A stretch of DNA of 64,000 nucleotides from assembly GCF_003967355.1 (NCBI RefSeq), contig NZ_BIFH01000031.1:62001-126000 (forward strand), read 5' to 3'. Position 1 is the stretch's first letter. Every line of letters starts with the position of its first letter. Below the pieces are notes generated by a model. That model had not been told where the DNA came from and searched no databases. It saw nothing but the letters and a program-made list of their open reading frames with translations. The DNA comes from Embleya hyalina. Lineage in GTDB: Bacteria > Actinomycetota > Actinomycetes > Streptomycetales > Streptomycetaceae. The position numbers were made by a program, and so were the translations under genes. Positions 1 to 8,011 of the stretch are shown in pieces.

Positions 1-348
1 CAGCACCGCCGCCACCCGCAGCCCCACCGTCGACTCCGCGGCCCCGCCGGCCCGGGTGGCACCGGAACCCGGCAAACGGTGCACTCCGAATGGATCACCG
101 GTCCGCAGCACCGTCAGGAACGGCAGGAACGAGGGCAGCGTCACCTCGTCCCACGCCAGCCCGACCGCCTCCAGGTAGTCCCACCACGCGTTCAGCGACG
201 CGGCGTAGGAACGGAGGGTGTGAGGCGACGCGTCCCGGCCGATGCGCAAGAACTCCAGGAACTTCTCGACGGGCACGACCGGCAGGTAGTCGGAACCGAC
301 CACCGTCCACGTCCGCCCATCACCCAACTCGACTCTCTGTACTGGCAC
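1..348 (-). CDS. Tyrosine recombinase/integrase, N-terminal part (runs off the window)
   Basis: The 116 visible codons encode a SAM-like, core-binding N-terminal domain of a phage-type integrase. The segment EKFLEFLRIGRDASPHTLRS, followed by a YAASLNAWWDYLEAVG-type helix, is typical of these DNA-binding domains. The start is taken as the GTG at 346-348. The catalytic Arg-His-Arg-Tyr domain would lie beyond base 1 and cannot be checked, so whether the gene is intact is unknown. A second, different integrase remnant lies at 1467-2438, which fits a site used repeatedly by integrating elements. Confidence 0.75.
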   Translation of the reverse strand, partial: MPVQRVELGDGRTWTVVGSDYLPVVPVEKFLEFLRIGRDASPHTLRSYAASLNAWWDYLEAVGLAWDEVTLPSFLPFLTVLRTGDPFGVHRLPGSGATRAGGAAESTVGLRVAAVL

Positions 349-386
349 GAAGCCATGCTGCCGACGTCACCGACGCTGCGGGGCCA

Positions 387-475
387 CCCCGGATAGCAAA
401 ACGCCAACGACCACTACAACGAGTGAAGCCAACGCTGACTACGTTCCAGACGGGCACATACGAACCCCGGATAGC
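387..475. repeat. Short direct repeat flanking a junction
   Basis: CCCCGGATAGC occurs at 387-397 and again at 465-475, 78 bases apart. The second copy lies at the point where the IstB remnant begins. It may be a recombination scar. The repeat is short and chance cannot be excluded. Confidence 0.3.
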
Positions 476-890
476 TCGCCGACTTCGACTTCGCCGCCCA
501 GCCCGGGGTCGACGAGAAACTCATCCGTGACCTGGCCACCCTGCGGTTCCTCGACGACGCAAGCAATGTGCTGTTCGTCGGGCCGCCGGGGGTGGGCAAG
601 ACGATGCCGGCGACCGCGCCGGCGCGCGCGGCGGTGGACGGCGGCCACCGCGTCTACTTCACCACGGCCACCGACCTGGCCGCCAAGTGCCACAAGGCCG
701 CGCTGGAAGGCCGCTGGAAGACGGTGATGAACTTCTTCGCCGGTCCCAAGCTTCTGGTCATCGACGAACTCGGCTATCTGCCGCTGCCCGAGGACGGTGC
801 CTCCGCGTTGTTCCAGGTGATCAATCAGAGGTATCTGAAGTCGAGCACGATCCTGACGACCAACGTCCGCATCGCCAAAGCGCACATGTT
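475..890 (+). pseudogene. istB: IS21-family helper ATPase IstB, truncated at both ends
   Basis: The frame encodes DFDFAAQPGVDEKLIRDLAT, then a Walker A motif (GPPGVGKT) and a Walker B segment (LLVIDELGYLPL), as in the IS21 transposition helper IstB. A TAG at 472-474 sits directly upstream in frame, so the N-terminal helix is lost. Homology fades after the ILTTN sensor-like segment near 880, where IstB should continue with its C-terminal arginine-finger region. The partner transposase IstA is absent. Within the P-loop neighbourhood GKTMPA replaces the usual GKTHLA, a further sign of decay. Confidence 0.85.
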
Positions 891-922
891 CCGGCGAACC
901 CGTGCGAGGCGGCGCCGAAATC

Positions 923-1435
923 TCACGGGTTCACTGGTGCGTCAAGACTGTCGTCGACGGGCGGGACGTCGGCGAGAGGCAACGTGTCACGCCATGCGGT
1001 CCGCAGATCTTCCAGGTCGGTGCGTGGAAACGGTGACAGCCATCTCTTGCGGTAGGCCTCCTCACCCAGGTCCTGGGCGACGCGGTCGAAGCCGTCGATC
1101 ACCGCCCTGGCTATCGCATCCACTCCCTGGCGGCGTGACTCCCAGATGACCTGTCCCTCGCTGTCGGGACGTTGCCCGTCCTCCAGAAACAGCAGGTCGA
1201 TGTCCACGAAATCGCCGTACCGGTGGAAGACCCAGCGGTGAGCGCCTGGCTCGCCGTCGAATTGTGCCTTGACCATGCGGGCACCGAGAACGACTCTTGT
1301 CACCGCGTTGAGCAGGTCCTCGGGTGCGTTGCTGATGTAGGAGGCGTGGGCCCTGCCTTCTGACCGGCCATCGTTGATGGTGCAATCGGCCGAACCGGCC
1401 CAGCCAGGGGTCCAAGTGAATGTTATCGGCGTCAT
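923..1435 (-). CDS. Hypothetical protein, 170 aa
   Basis: An AGGAG ribosome binding site precedes the ATG at 1433-1435 with good spacing. The product is soluble and acidic, with many aromatic residues and no signal peptide or membrane segment. I do not recognise a named domain. The stretch HRWVFHRYGDFVDIDLLFLE has the alternating pattern of a beta sheet, and the C-terminal third is helical. It lies between an IstB remnant and a dead integrase, so it may be cargo of a decayed mobile element. Confidence 0.65.
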   Translation of the reverse strand: MTPITFTWTPGWAGSADCTINDGRSEGRAHASYISNAPEDLLNAVTRVVLGARMVKAQFDGEPGAHRWVFHRYGDFVDIDLLFLEDGQRPDSEGQVIWESRRQGVDAIARAVIDGFDRVAQDLGEEAYRKRWLSPFPRTDLEDLRTAWRDTLPLADVPPVDDSLDAPVNP

Positions 1436-1466
1436 CGAGGCTCCTGCGGTTGGAATTTGGGACTGT

Positions 1467-2438
1467 TCAAGGAATGGAAAGCCGACCGGCGTCGATGTGG
1501 TCGGCGAGGTAGATCATGACGCCTTCGGGGTCCATCCCGAGGGCTGCGGCGACGAGCTTGGGATCGAGTGTGTTCACCAGGTTGGCGAGCCGGGTGCTCC
1601 GCAGGGTTCACGGTGGGACACCGCAGGGGTCCAAAAGGTGGCTGACGTAAGCGGTCGAGGCCGGGGCCCGGCCGGTCTTGGTGATCTTGGTGACGATCAG
1701 GTGCGGGTTGTCGGTGTGTTGGTCCGCCCGGTGGGCCAGGCAGTGCTGGAGTGCCGACCAGCTGGGCGGGTCCATGGGCACTGGATGCGGGCGTTTGCCC
1801 AGGCGGACGGTGCGGTTGGTGGGGTCGAGGTCGTCCACGCGCAGGAGCCGGACCTCGCTGCTGGAGGCTGCGTGGAGGAGGGCCAGGATTCCGAGCAGTG
1901 CCTCGTGCGGGTGCGCGTCGGTGCCGCTGGTCCAGCGGCGGAACAGCTGTCGCTGCTGGTCGACGGCGATGGTGGTGCCGCTGAACCCGGACGGACCCTT
2001 GGCCTTCACTCCCTGTGTGGGGTCGATGAGCACGACCTTGCGGGAGCGGGCGAAGCGGAAGTACTGCCGCAGCACAGTCAGTCGGCGTTGCCGGGCCTTG
2101 GGCATGGTCGCCAGGAAGGCCTCGACGTCGTGGACGTCGGTCAGGGCCCAGCCCTGCTTGTTGCGCGTGCCCGTCAGGAAGCGGGCGAGGTCACGGACGG
2201 TGGCAAGGGCCGCTTCGATGGTGCTGTCCGTGCGAGGCAGGGTGCCGGCCTTGAGGGCGCGCTCGCGTGCTCGCAGCATGGACTCGGCGAACGCCTGGAC
2301 CTGCGGTCGGAGCGGGGGTGGGGTTGCGTCGATGCGGCGTCGGCGGCGTCCGGCGGCGAGCCGTTGCGCCTGGTCGGTGGGAAGGGCGAGGCCGCGCTGG
2401 GTGAAGAAGCCTTCGAGCGCGCGGGCGAGGGAGCCCAT
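1467..2438 (-). pseudogene. Tyrosine recombinase interrupted by an in-frame TGA
   Basis: From the ATG at 2436-2438 the frame encodes a core-binding domain and then the catalytic arginine region (SSSEVRLLRVDDLDPTNR), stopping at a TGA at 1608-1610 after 276 codons. The same frame resumes at once with TLRSTRLANLVNTLDPKLVA and ends in GVMIYLADHIDAGRLSIP before a TGA at 1467-1469. That tail holds the expected RxxR-like and Tyr motifs. A single CGA to TGA change would explain the break, so the intact protein was about 323 aa. Confidence 0.85.
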
Positions 2439-2439
2439 T

Positions 2440-2690
2440 GACCGGCCGGGCGGCGGGCGCGGTCCAGCAGGGCCTGGGGGTGGTTGGGCTGTTCTTCGAC
2501 TCCCGCGACCACGAGCACTCGCGGCCGATCGTCCGGCCACGACAACCCCGAGCGCTGCGGGCACTGTGAACGGAGCATCCGCCACCGCGCCGGGCCCCGA
2601 CCAACCCAGGACGACGTACACGCGACCTCCGCGACCCACTCCTCGCTCCACCGCTCCAGAAACGGCCGCCACGCCGTGCGCTCACCCATC
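2440..2690 (-). pseudogene. Possible SMI1/KNR4-like remnant
   Basis: The minus strand encodes GERTAWRPFLERWSEEWV near 2689, followed in another frame by a segment resembling the LGxxGA..ADA..TVxxxLG pattern of SMI1/KNR4 (SUKH) proteins. No frame is continuous and the sequence ends where the integrase begins. The call rests on short motifs only. Confidence 0.3.
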
Positions 2691-2767
2691 GTCCCGTCCT
2701 TTCTCACCGGCGGCCCGCCATCGCCACAACCACAGGGATACGGCAACCGCCTTTCGCGGATGTGTCC

Positions 2768-3643
2768 TCAGATGTCGAAGCACTCCCTGCTCGTATCGCC
2801 CGCCGGAATGAAGCACAGTCGTAGTCCGGTCCGGGCCGGGGCGCCGATCATCGGGGTGAAACGGTAGGCGTCGGTGTCGGTGGTGTGGGTGACGACGAAT
2901 CGCTGCGGACGGGTGCCGAGGGCGGAGATCTCGATCGTGTCCCCGACCTTCGAGTGCCAGATCCGGCCCCACGCGGCGGCACACACCGAGCTGTAGCGGA
3001 CCTCCACGCGGGTACCGGTCGCGGTGTGGTGCTGTGCTCCGAGCGAGTCGTCCCGGCCGGGCAACCCGCAGGACATCTCGTCGGGGTCCCTCCCGTCACA
3101 CGAGTCCGCACGGCATCCGGGAGCGGGGTCCAGCACGGGGGAGCGCAGGATCGGCGGCGGTCCCGCGTCGTGGCTCCGCGGGGCCGTCAGCACCGGGATC
3201 GAGGCGATGGCCGCTGCGGCCACGCCGGTGGCGACGAGGACGAACAACCACCCGCGCCGAGGCCGCCGTTGCACGCCCGAGGCGCCCGTGCTGCCCGTGC
3301 TGCCCGTGGCGACGGTGGGGACCGGTGCGGGTGTGGGCAGGGACGGCGACGGAGGCGAGGGCGCGGGTGGGCCGGAGGGACGGGCCTGGCGGGCGCGTCC
3401 GCTCCATTCGGCGTCCGCCAGTTCCCACAGCGCGAGCAGTCGTCCGGTGGGCTCGCCCGCGATCGCGCACAGTGCCTCGACGGCGTGGCGGGGTACCGGC
3501 GTCCTGCCGTTGAGACAGCGTTCCCACGACGACTTGCTGTACGCGGTGCGTTCGGCCAGCGCGGCCAGGCTCAGGCCCGTACGCGCCCTCAGCTCGCGGA
3601 GCCCTTCGGCCAGTGCCGCGCACTCCGGTGCGGGAGCACTCAT
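2768..3643 (-). CDS. XRE-family membrane-anchored regulator with DUF2690 domain
   Basis: The 291-aa product has an N-terminal helix-turn-helix (about residues 10-65, with LSLAALAERTAYSKSSWERC), a Pro/Ser-rich linker, one membrane segment (about 130-150, LFVLVATGVAAAAIASIPVL) and a C-terminal DUF2690-like domain with several cysteines and the motif DPDEMSC. The ATG overlaps the stop of the upstream gene (ATGA at 3640-3643), so the two are translationally coupled. The topology suggests a cytoplasmic DNA-binding head and an extracellular domain. The target and signal are unknown. Confidence 0.85.
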   Translation of the reverse strand: MSAPAPECAALAEGLRELRARTGLSLAALAERTAYSKSSWERCLNGRTPVPRHAVEALCAIAGEPTGRLLALWELADAEWSGRARQARPSGPPAPSPPSPSLPTPAPVPTVATGSTGSTGASGVQRRPRRGWLFVLVATGVAAAAIASIPVLTAPRSHDAGPPPILRSPVLDPAPGCRADSCDGRDPDEMSCGLPGRDDSLGAQHHTATGTRVEVRYSSVCAAAWGRIWHSKVGDTIEISALGTRPQRFVVTHTTDTDAYRFTPMIGAPARTGLRLCFIPAGDTSRECFDI

Positions 3644-4611
3644 CCGCGCAGCACCTGCCAGGTGTGGGGGCCCACGATGCCGTCCGCCGGTAATCCGGCC
3701 TCCTTCTGCATGCGTATCACGGCCGCGATGGTCTGTTGCCCGTACACTCCGTCCACGATGCCCGGATCCATCCGGTGATGGTCCAGCAGGCACTGGGCCT
3801 CCACCACGTCCCAGCCCGGTCCGGCGAGCTCGACGGTCCGGGAGGCGCTGTATCCGGCGGACAGCCCCCCGCCCACCGCGTCGGCCCTACGAACCTCGCA
3901 GGGGTAGGCCTTGCCCGGCTGGAAGCGGTAGCGGCCGGGCCCGCCGGCGGTGGTCGGAGGACCGTCGGTCGGGCGCGGGCCCGGCGTCCCCACCCCCGTC
4001 GTGACCCTGCGGCGCCCGTCGTCGTCGCCCCGGGGCCCGCCGATCAGCATGCCGACGCCCACCCCCACGAGCGCGGCGATCACGACGGCGGCGAGGACGA
4101 CGGGCCGGCGTACGCCCGGCGGTCGGGCCGTGCCGGGCGAGTCCTCCGAGGCGGCGGGCTCCTCCGAGGCGCCGGCTCGCTCCTTTGCCGGCGCGCGATC
4201 CTGCGCCGGCGCGGAGCCCTCGACCGCATCGGAGTGCTCTGCCGTACCGAAATCCTCGGCCGGACCGGGCCCTTCGGCCGCGGCCCCGCCACGTGCTCCC
4301 GGCGCGCCTTCGTCCCGCACGGCGGGCGCGGTCGGCGCCGTCGACTGCCGCCAGGCCTCCTCGGCCACCTCGTGCAGCACCAGCAGCCGGACCGGATCCG
4401 CGCCCACGATCCGCGCCAGCCCCTCCACCACGTGCCGCGGCGGCAGCGCCCTGCCGTTGAGGCAGCGCTCCCACGACGAGCGGCTGTACCCGGTCCTGGC
4501 CGCGAGCGAGACCAGGCTCAGCCCGCTGCGGTCCTTCAACCTCCGTAACTGCACCACGAGTTGCCGAACCCTCCGGTCCAGCGAATCCGGTAATTCCTGC
4601 CAACGCGACAT
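3640..4611 (-). CDS. XRE-family membrane-anchored regulator with peptidoglycan-binding domain
   Basis: The 323-aa product begins with a helix-turn-helix (LSLVSLAARTGYSRSSWERC) very like its neighbour, followed by a long Ala/Glu/Pro-rich linker, a membrane helix (VVLAAVVIAALVGVGVGML) and a C-terminal PG_binding_1 domain (DPGIVDGVYGQQTIAAVIRM...GIVGPHTWQ). It may sense the cell wall outside and bind DNA inside. It is the first gene of a two-gene operon with the DUF2690 regulator. The shared HTH suggests the two arose by duplication and exchange of the outer domain. Confidence 0.85.
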   Translation of the reverse strand: MSRWQELPDSLDRRVRQLVVQLRRLKDRSGLSLVSLAARTGYSRSSWERCLNGRALPPRHVVEGLARIVGADPVRLLVLHEVAEEAWRQSTAPTAPAVRDEGAPGARGGAAAEGPGPAEDFGTAEHSDAVEGSAPAQDRAPAKERAGASEEPAASEDSPGTARPPGVRRPVVLAAVVIAALVGVGVGMLIGGPRGDDDGRRRVTTGVGTPGPRPTDGPPTTAGGPGRYRFQPGKAYPCEVRRADAVGGGLSAGYSASRTVELAGPGWDVVEAQCLLDHHRMDPGIVDGVYGQQTIAAVIRMQKEAGLPADGIVGPHTWQVLRG

Positions 4612-5002
4612 GCTCCACCCCGTACGGCGTCAAGGATCCCCAAGGTCTTCACCCTCTTGTTCTCCGGTGGCACACCGTCTGCACACGCTACGGGCCCGGC
4701 CGAGACGCCGCGCCGTTTCCATCGCAAGGCCGCGCATCGGTACGGACGTCCCGGCGCTGCCGCGTTCCACCGGACGTCCCCGCAGGTCAGCGCCCCGAGC
4801 GTCCCACGGTGTCCCAACGGGCCGGACTTCGCCGATCCGGCTCCGGAATGGCCGGCAAGCTCGGTGGTGCGAGCCGGACGGCGCGATCCACCACACATCG
4901 TCTTCGCATCCCTCGACCGCGTGCCCCACGGGGGTGGGCGCGCGGACGCGGCGAGCAGGCGCGGCCCGGTCAACGCCCACCCACACGAAAACGGAGAGAC
5001 CG
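4612..5002. other. Divergent intergenic region
   Basis: It separates the XRE operon from the rightward small secreted genes and must hold both promoters. I see no convincing coding frame and no clear -10/-35 pair. Confidence 0.4.
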
Positions 5003-5150
5003 ATGCGTGTCATCACAAAGACCGTTCTTGGCGCGGCAATGGCCCTGGCAGGCCTGACGGGTAACGCCCTGCCGGCCGGCGCGCGGCCGGCTCGACCGCC
5101 ACCGCCGAGGAGTCCGTCTCCTCGGCCGCGGCGTGCAAGAAGTCCGTCAT
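5003..5150 (+). pseudogene. Small secreted protein, frameshifted after the signal peptide
   Basis: GGAGAG precedes ATG at 5003. The first codons give a signal peptide (MRVITKTVLGAAMALAGLTG, then NALPAGA). The frame then turns Pro/Arg-rich, while a second frame continues sensibly as GSTATAEESVSSAAACKKSV. A two-base insertion in the GCGCGCGG run near 5080 explains this. The part after the signal is not recognisable. Confidence 0.5.
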
Positions 5151-5173
5151 GTTCGGGACACGTCCCGAACATG
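5148..5173. promoter_or_regulatory. 26-bp palindrome, possible operator or hairpin
   Basis: Two 12-base arms (CATGTTCGGGAC and GTCCCGAACATG) flank a central AC. A second, weaker symmetric element, GGAACTGTTCC, follows at about 5197-5207, with a half-site TTTCGAAC between them. The cluster lies just upstream of the small secreted gene at 5288 and near two XRE regulators, so operator function is plausible. It could equally be a terminator for the broken upstream gene. Confidence 0.5.
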
Positions 5174-5287
5174 TTTCGAACAGGCCCGGAACTGTTCCCG
5201 GCCGGCCCGCTTGCCAGTCTGAGCGACGCCAACGGGTCGGCCCGACCACGGGACCGGACCCATTCGCGCCGAACGGATGGAGAGAAC

Positions 5288-5632
5288 ATGGAAGCCTGTC
5301 GAAGGATTCTCGCCGGCACGCTCGCCGGAGTCGCGACCACGGTCGCGCTTGCCTTCGTGGCTCCACCGGCGCAAGCCGAGTCGCAAAGCACTGCGGCGAC
5401 GACTCGGGTCCAACAGACCGACGGTCGCGTCGGGACCCTTGGCTTTGGCGAATGCGCAGACGTCCTCAGCGCAGCCGGCTACACCGTGTACTACGCGAGG
5501 GCGGCTGCCTGTTCCGTGGGAACGGGGGTGGGCACCGTAAGCGCGATCGCGGCATGTGGTGTCTCACTCACATCCACGTTCGTGATGCCGTTCGTCGCCG
5601 GAGCGGCCTGCGCCGCAGCAGCCCTTCCGTAG
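5288..5632 (+). CDS. Small secreted protein, 114 aa, unknown function
   Basis: GGAGAGAAC precedes the ATG. The N-terminus is a clear Sec signal peptide with an AxA site (VAPPAQA, about residues 24-30). The mature part contains four cysteines and a very hydrophobic, Gly/Ala-rich C-terminal half (CSVGTGVGTVSAIAACGVSL and onward). The end could insert in a membrane, as in some bacteriocin-like peptides. No named family is recognised. The palindrome cluster upstream and the XRE pair nearby suggest regulated expression. Confidence 0.7.
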   Translation: MEACRRILAGTLAGVATTVALAFVAPPAQAESQSTAATTRVQQTDGRVGTLGFGECADVLSAAGYTVYYARAAACSVGTGVGTVSAIAACGVSLTSTFVMPFVAGAACAAAALP

Positions 5633-6071
5633 CCCACGGCTGACCACCTCGAGACACCTTCCTCGGTGCGGTCGAGGGTGAACCGAAGCCGAAGCGTGGG
5701 AGAACTCCTGGCCGGCCCGGAAGAGAGTGGATCCGTGTCGACGGGAGATCCCCCGCCATCCCCCAACCAGCGAGACGGACATGGGGACGGTGGCCACCGG
5801 GATGTCCTCCGGTAGGTGCAAGGGGATGCGCGGATCGGCCGACGGGCAGCGGGCCCTGGTTGCGTCATGTCGTGACCCAGGGCTTGCGTGCGAGGCAGGA
5901 CCTGCGGCTGCCTCAGGCCGGTGCGCCGTCGACGCTCCCCGCGCACCACATGGCAACCCTGGAACTCCTGCTCTGCACCCACGACTCCGGATCGGCGCCG
6001 GCCGCTGGCGCCCGGCAGCGACACCCTCCTGGCGCGTTCGCGCCATCCATCTCCGGCCGAGAGGACCGATC
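5633..6071. other. Intergenic, nothing recognised
   Basis: No frame has coding character, and I find no strong hairpin or promoter-like pair. It separates the small secreted gene from the AraC-type regulator. Confidence 0.4.
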
Positions 6072-6986
6072 GTGCGCAATTCGGCATGCACTGACGGGAC
6101 ATGGCAAGTGGCATCCGCCTCACCTCATCCCAGGCTGCGCCCAGGTGTGAGCTGCTATCGGGGGTTCCGGCTCGGCCCGGACCGACTGCACAGGGCCAAG
6201 GAAGTGCCCATAGGTATGGCGGTGGCCCTGGTGATCCCCTTCGACGAGAAACTGCAACTCACCCCGTCGCAGTTACCTTCGGGGCCGGTGGACGCGAACG
6301 CCTCGACCTCCCCGATCGGCGGCCCGAAGACCAGCAGGACAGGCGAGGAGGACAATGGCTGCTGGTCCGAAGTGGAGGTGACCTTCGCCCCCTGGGCCGC
6401 TCTCACGATCTTCGGTACAACCCTGCAGCAGTTGGCGAACGTGGCCATCGAGCCTCGCGCATTGCTCGGCCCCCGCGCCGACGACCTCACTGAGGCGCTC
6501 GCGACCGCGGTGGGCTGGAAGGAACGTTTCGCTCTGCTCGACGTCGTGCTCACCGAATGGGCCCGGAGTGGCCCTGCGTCCTCGACGCGCGTGGCCTGGG
6601 CCTGGCAGGAACTCGCCCATAGGGCCGGCGCCGTTCCCATCCCGGTACTCGCCCGAAGGGTGGGATGGTCGCAGCGACAGCTGGAGAAACGATTTCGGGA
6701 ACAGATCGGCCTCACTCCCAAAGCCATCGCTCGCGTCTTTCGGCTTCAACGGGCACTCCAACTCCTCGACAGCGGGCTTCCCTCGGCCGAAGTGGCGACG
6801 CTGGCGGGCTACCACGATCAGGCCCACTTCGGCCATGACTGCAAGGCGATGACCGGTCATGCTCCAGGTCGCTTTATTGCCTGCCGGGTAGCCGGCAGTC
6901 CGGGCCCCTGGTCCGCGGACCGCGGCGAGGGGCAGGCCCCAGGCGTGCCGATGCCTGCCTCTATCCGGACCGCAACCTCCGTCTGA
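6072..6986 (+). CDS. AraC-family transcriptional regulator
   Basis: The 304-aa product has an N-terminal sensory domain (RLRPGVSCYRGFRLGPDRLH, then a beta-rich segment) and a C-terminal double helix-turn-helix, about residues 185-265, with VPVLARRVGWSQRQLEKRFR-like and AEVATLAGYHDQAHFGHDCK motifs. I chose the GTG at 6072 because GAGAGGA lies eight bases upstream; GTG at 6108 is the alternative. It lies directly upstream of the cysteine-rich peptide operon in the same direction, so control of that operon is a reasonable inference. Confidence 0.85.
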   Translation: MRNSACTDGTWQVASASPHPRLRPGVSCYRGFRLGPDRLHRAKEVPIGMAVALVIPFDEKLQLTPSQLPSGPVDANASTSPIGGPKTSRTGEEDNGCWSEVEVTFAPWAALTIFGTTLQQLANVAIEPRALLGPRADDLTEALATAVGWKERFALLDVVLTEWARSGPASSTRVAWAWQELAHRAGAVPIPVLARRVGWSQRQLEKRFREQIGLTPKAIARVFRLQRALQLLDSGLPSAEVATLAGYHDQAHFGHDCKAMTGHAPGRFIACRVAGSPGPWSADRGEGQAPGVPMPASIRTATSV

Positions 6987-7086
6987 CGAGAGTGCGGTTA
7001 ATTACAAGACGTCACCGGCCAGCTCGCGCGAGTCTCGTGCTGCGGGCGCTTCCGGCCCGGAACGAATCAAGCGAAGGAGTACGGAC

Positions 7087-7275
7087 GTGTTCAAGAAGCT
7101 TGGATCGATGGGGGACAGCCTCCTCGAACGATTCGCCCCCAAGGTTGACGCGGCGGCAGCAGTACGCCGGTGCTGGAGCTGGCCGGCCTGCTACCAGTGC
7201 CAGAACGAGTGCGGCTACCACGCCTCCTGCACACGCTGCGACAGCGCTCCCAACCTCTACATCTGCGACTGCTGA
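7087..7275 (+). CDS. Eight-cysteine precursor peptide, 62 aa
   Basis: GAAGGAG lies seven bases before the GTG start. Residues 1-25 form a charged, amphipathic leader (MFKKLGSMGDSLLERFAPKV, then DAAAA) without a Sec-type hydrophobic core. Residues 29-62 hold eight cysteines at 29, 35, 38, 42, 48, 51, 60 and 62, with many aromatic residues, ending ICDC. The Ala run at 22-25 resembles a signal peptidase site. Genes for a MauE-like protein, a MauD/TlpA-like thioredoxin, an ABC exporter and an S26 peptidase follow, so this is probably the substrate of that machinery, a disulfide-rich secreted peptide. Activity is unknown. Confidence 0.8.
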   Translation: MFKKLGSMGDSLLERFAPKVDAAAAVRRCWSWPACYQCQNECGYHASCTRCDSAPNLYICDC

Positions 7276-7339
7276 GCATTCGCCCTCGACGGGGGCGGCG
7301 GCGCACGTCAACGCAGGCGTAGAACCAAAGACAGGCGTA

Positions 7340-7379
7340 GGACCAGGGGCACCGGGTTGGGTCTCGGAGCCCCTGGTCC
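7340..7379 (+). terminator. Hairpin between precursor and processing genes
   Basis: A perfect 11-bp stem (GGACCAGGGGC at 7340-7350, GCCCCTGGTCC at 7369-7379) encloses an 18-base loop. There is no clean T-run, only a CT-rich tail. It fits a leaky terminator or RNA-stabilising element that makes the peptide mRNA more abundant than the downstream genes. Confidence 0.6.
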
Positions 7380-7432
7380 CCCTCTCCCAAGCCGTGGGAC
7401 GACGACACGGAAGACGACACGGAAGGTGTGCA

Positions 7433-7993
7433 GTGCACTATCTGGAGCTCGGGATCCGCTCCCTGATCGCAGTGGTGTTCCTGGCCTCGTCCGTCGGCAA
7501 GACGGCGGGGAGAGGCGCGTTCGGCGCGTTCGTAGCTTCGCTGCGTGGTCTGGAACTGCTGTCGGCGAAGGCATGCCGACCGGTGGCACTGCTCGTGGTT
7601 GTCGCCGAATACGCCGTGTGGTTGCTGCTGTTGCTGGGTTCGACGACGGTCGCTGCGACCGGATTTCTGGTTGCGGCAGGGTTGCTGGTGATGTTCGCGA
7701 CGGCGATCGCCCTCACGGCCCGTCGGGGCATCCGTCCACCGTGCCGGTGCTTCGGCGCCTCAACGACCCCACTCGGTGCCCGGCACATCGTGCGTAACGT
7801 CGTCCTCGCGGCCGTCGCGTGCCTCGGTGCGGTCACCGTACCGGCGACGAATACGTCTTCGGATCCCGGCGCACTTGTGGTGGCCATACTCGCTGGCCTG
7901 CTGTTGGGCGCGGTGGTTGCGCTGTTCGACGACATCCTCGAACTGTTCGAGCCCCTCGGCGACGGCCCGGGCGCTGCCCGGAGACGTCCATGA
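7433..7993 (+). CDS. MauE/DoxX-like membrane protein
   Basis: GGAAGG precedes the GTG by six bases. The 186-aa product has four to five membrane segments (about 11-22, 50-70, 74-94, 121-137, 147-166) and a PCRCFG motif at residues 103-108, as in the MauE family. In methylamine dehydrogenase maturation MauE works with MauD to form disulfide bonds in the small subunit. Here it precedes a MauD/TlpA-like gene by 18 bases, so it probably supplies redox equivalents for oxidative folding of the eight-cysteine peptide. Confidence 0.8.
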   Translation: MHYLELGIRSLIAVVFLASSVGKTAGRGAFGAFVASLRGLELLSAKACRPVALLVVVAEYAVWLLLLLGSTTVAATGFLVAAGLLVMFATAIALTARRGIRPPCRCFGASTTPLGARHIVRNVVLAAVACLGAVTVPATNTSSDPGALVVAILAGLLLGAVVALFDDILELFEPLGDGPGAARRRP

Positions 7994-8011
7994 CCCAGAA
8001 GGAGATTCACG

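Noticed and set aside
4960-5100. A possible CRISPR or tandem repeat region suggested by repeated GC words
   Set aside because: No regularly spaced repeat longer than a few bases was found here or elsewhere in the window.
5003-5632. One long secreted protein covering both small signal-peptide genes
   Set aside because: The linker is Pro/Arg-rich and contains the palindrome. A second ribosome binding site and signal peptide begin at 5288.
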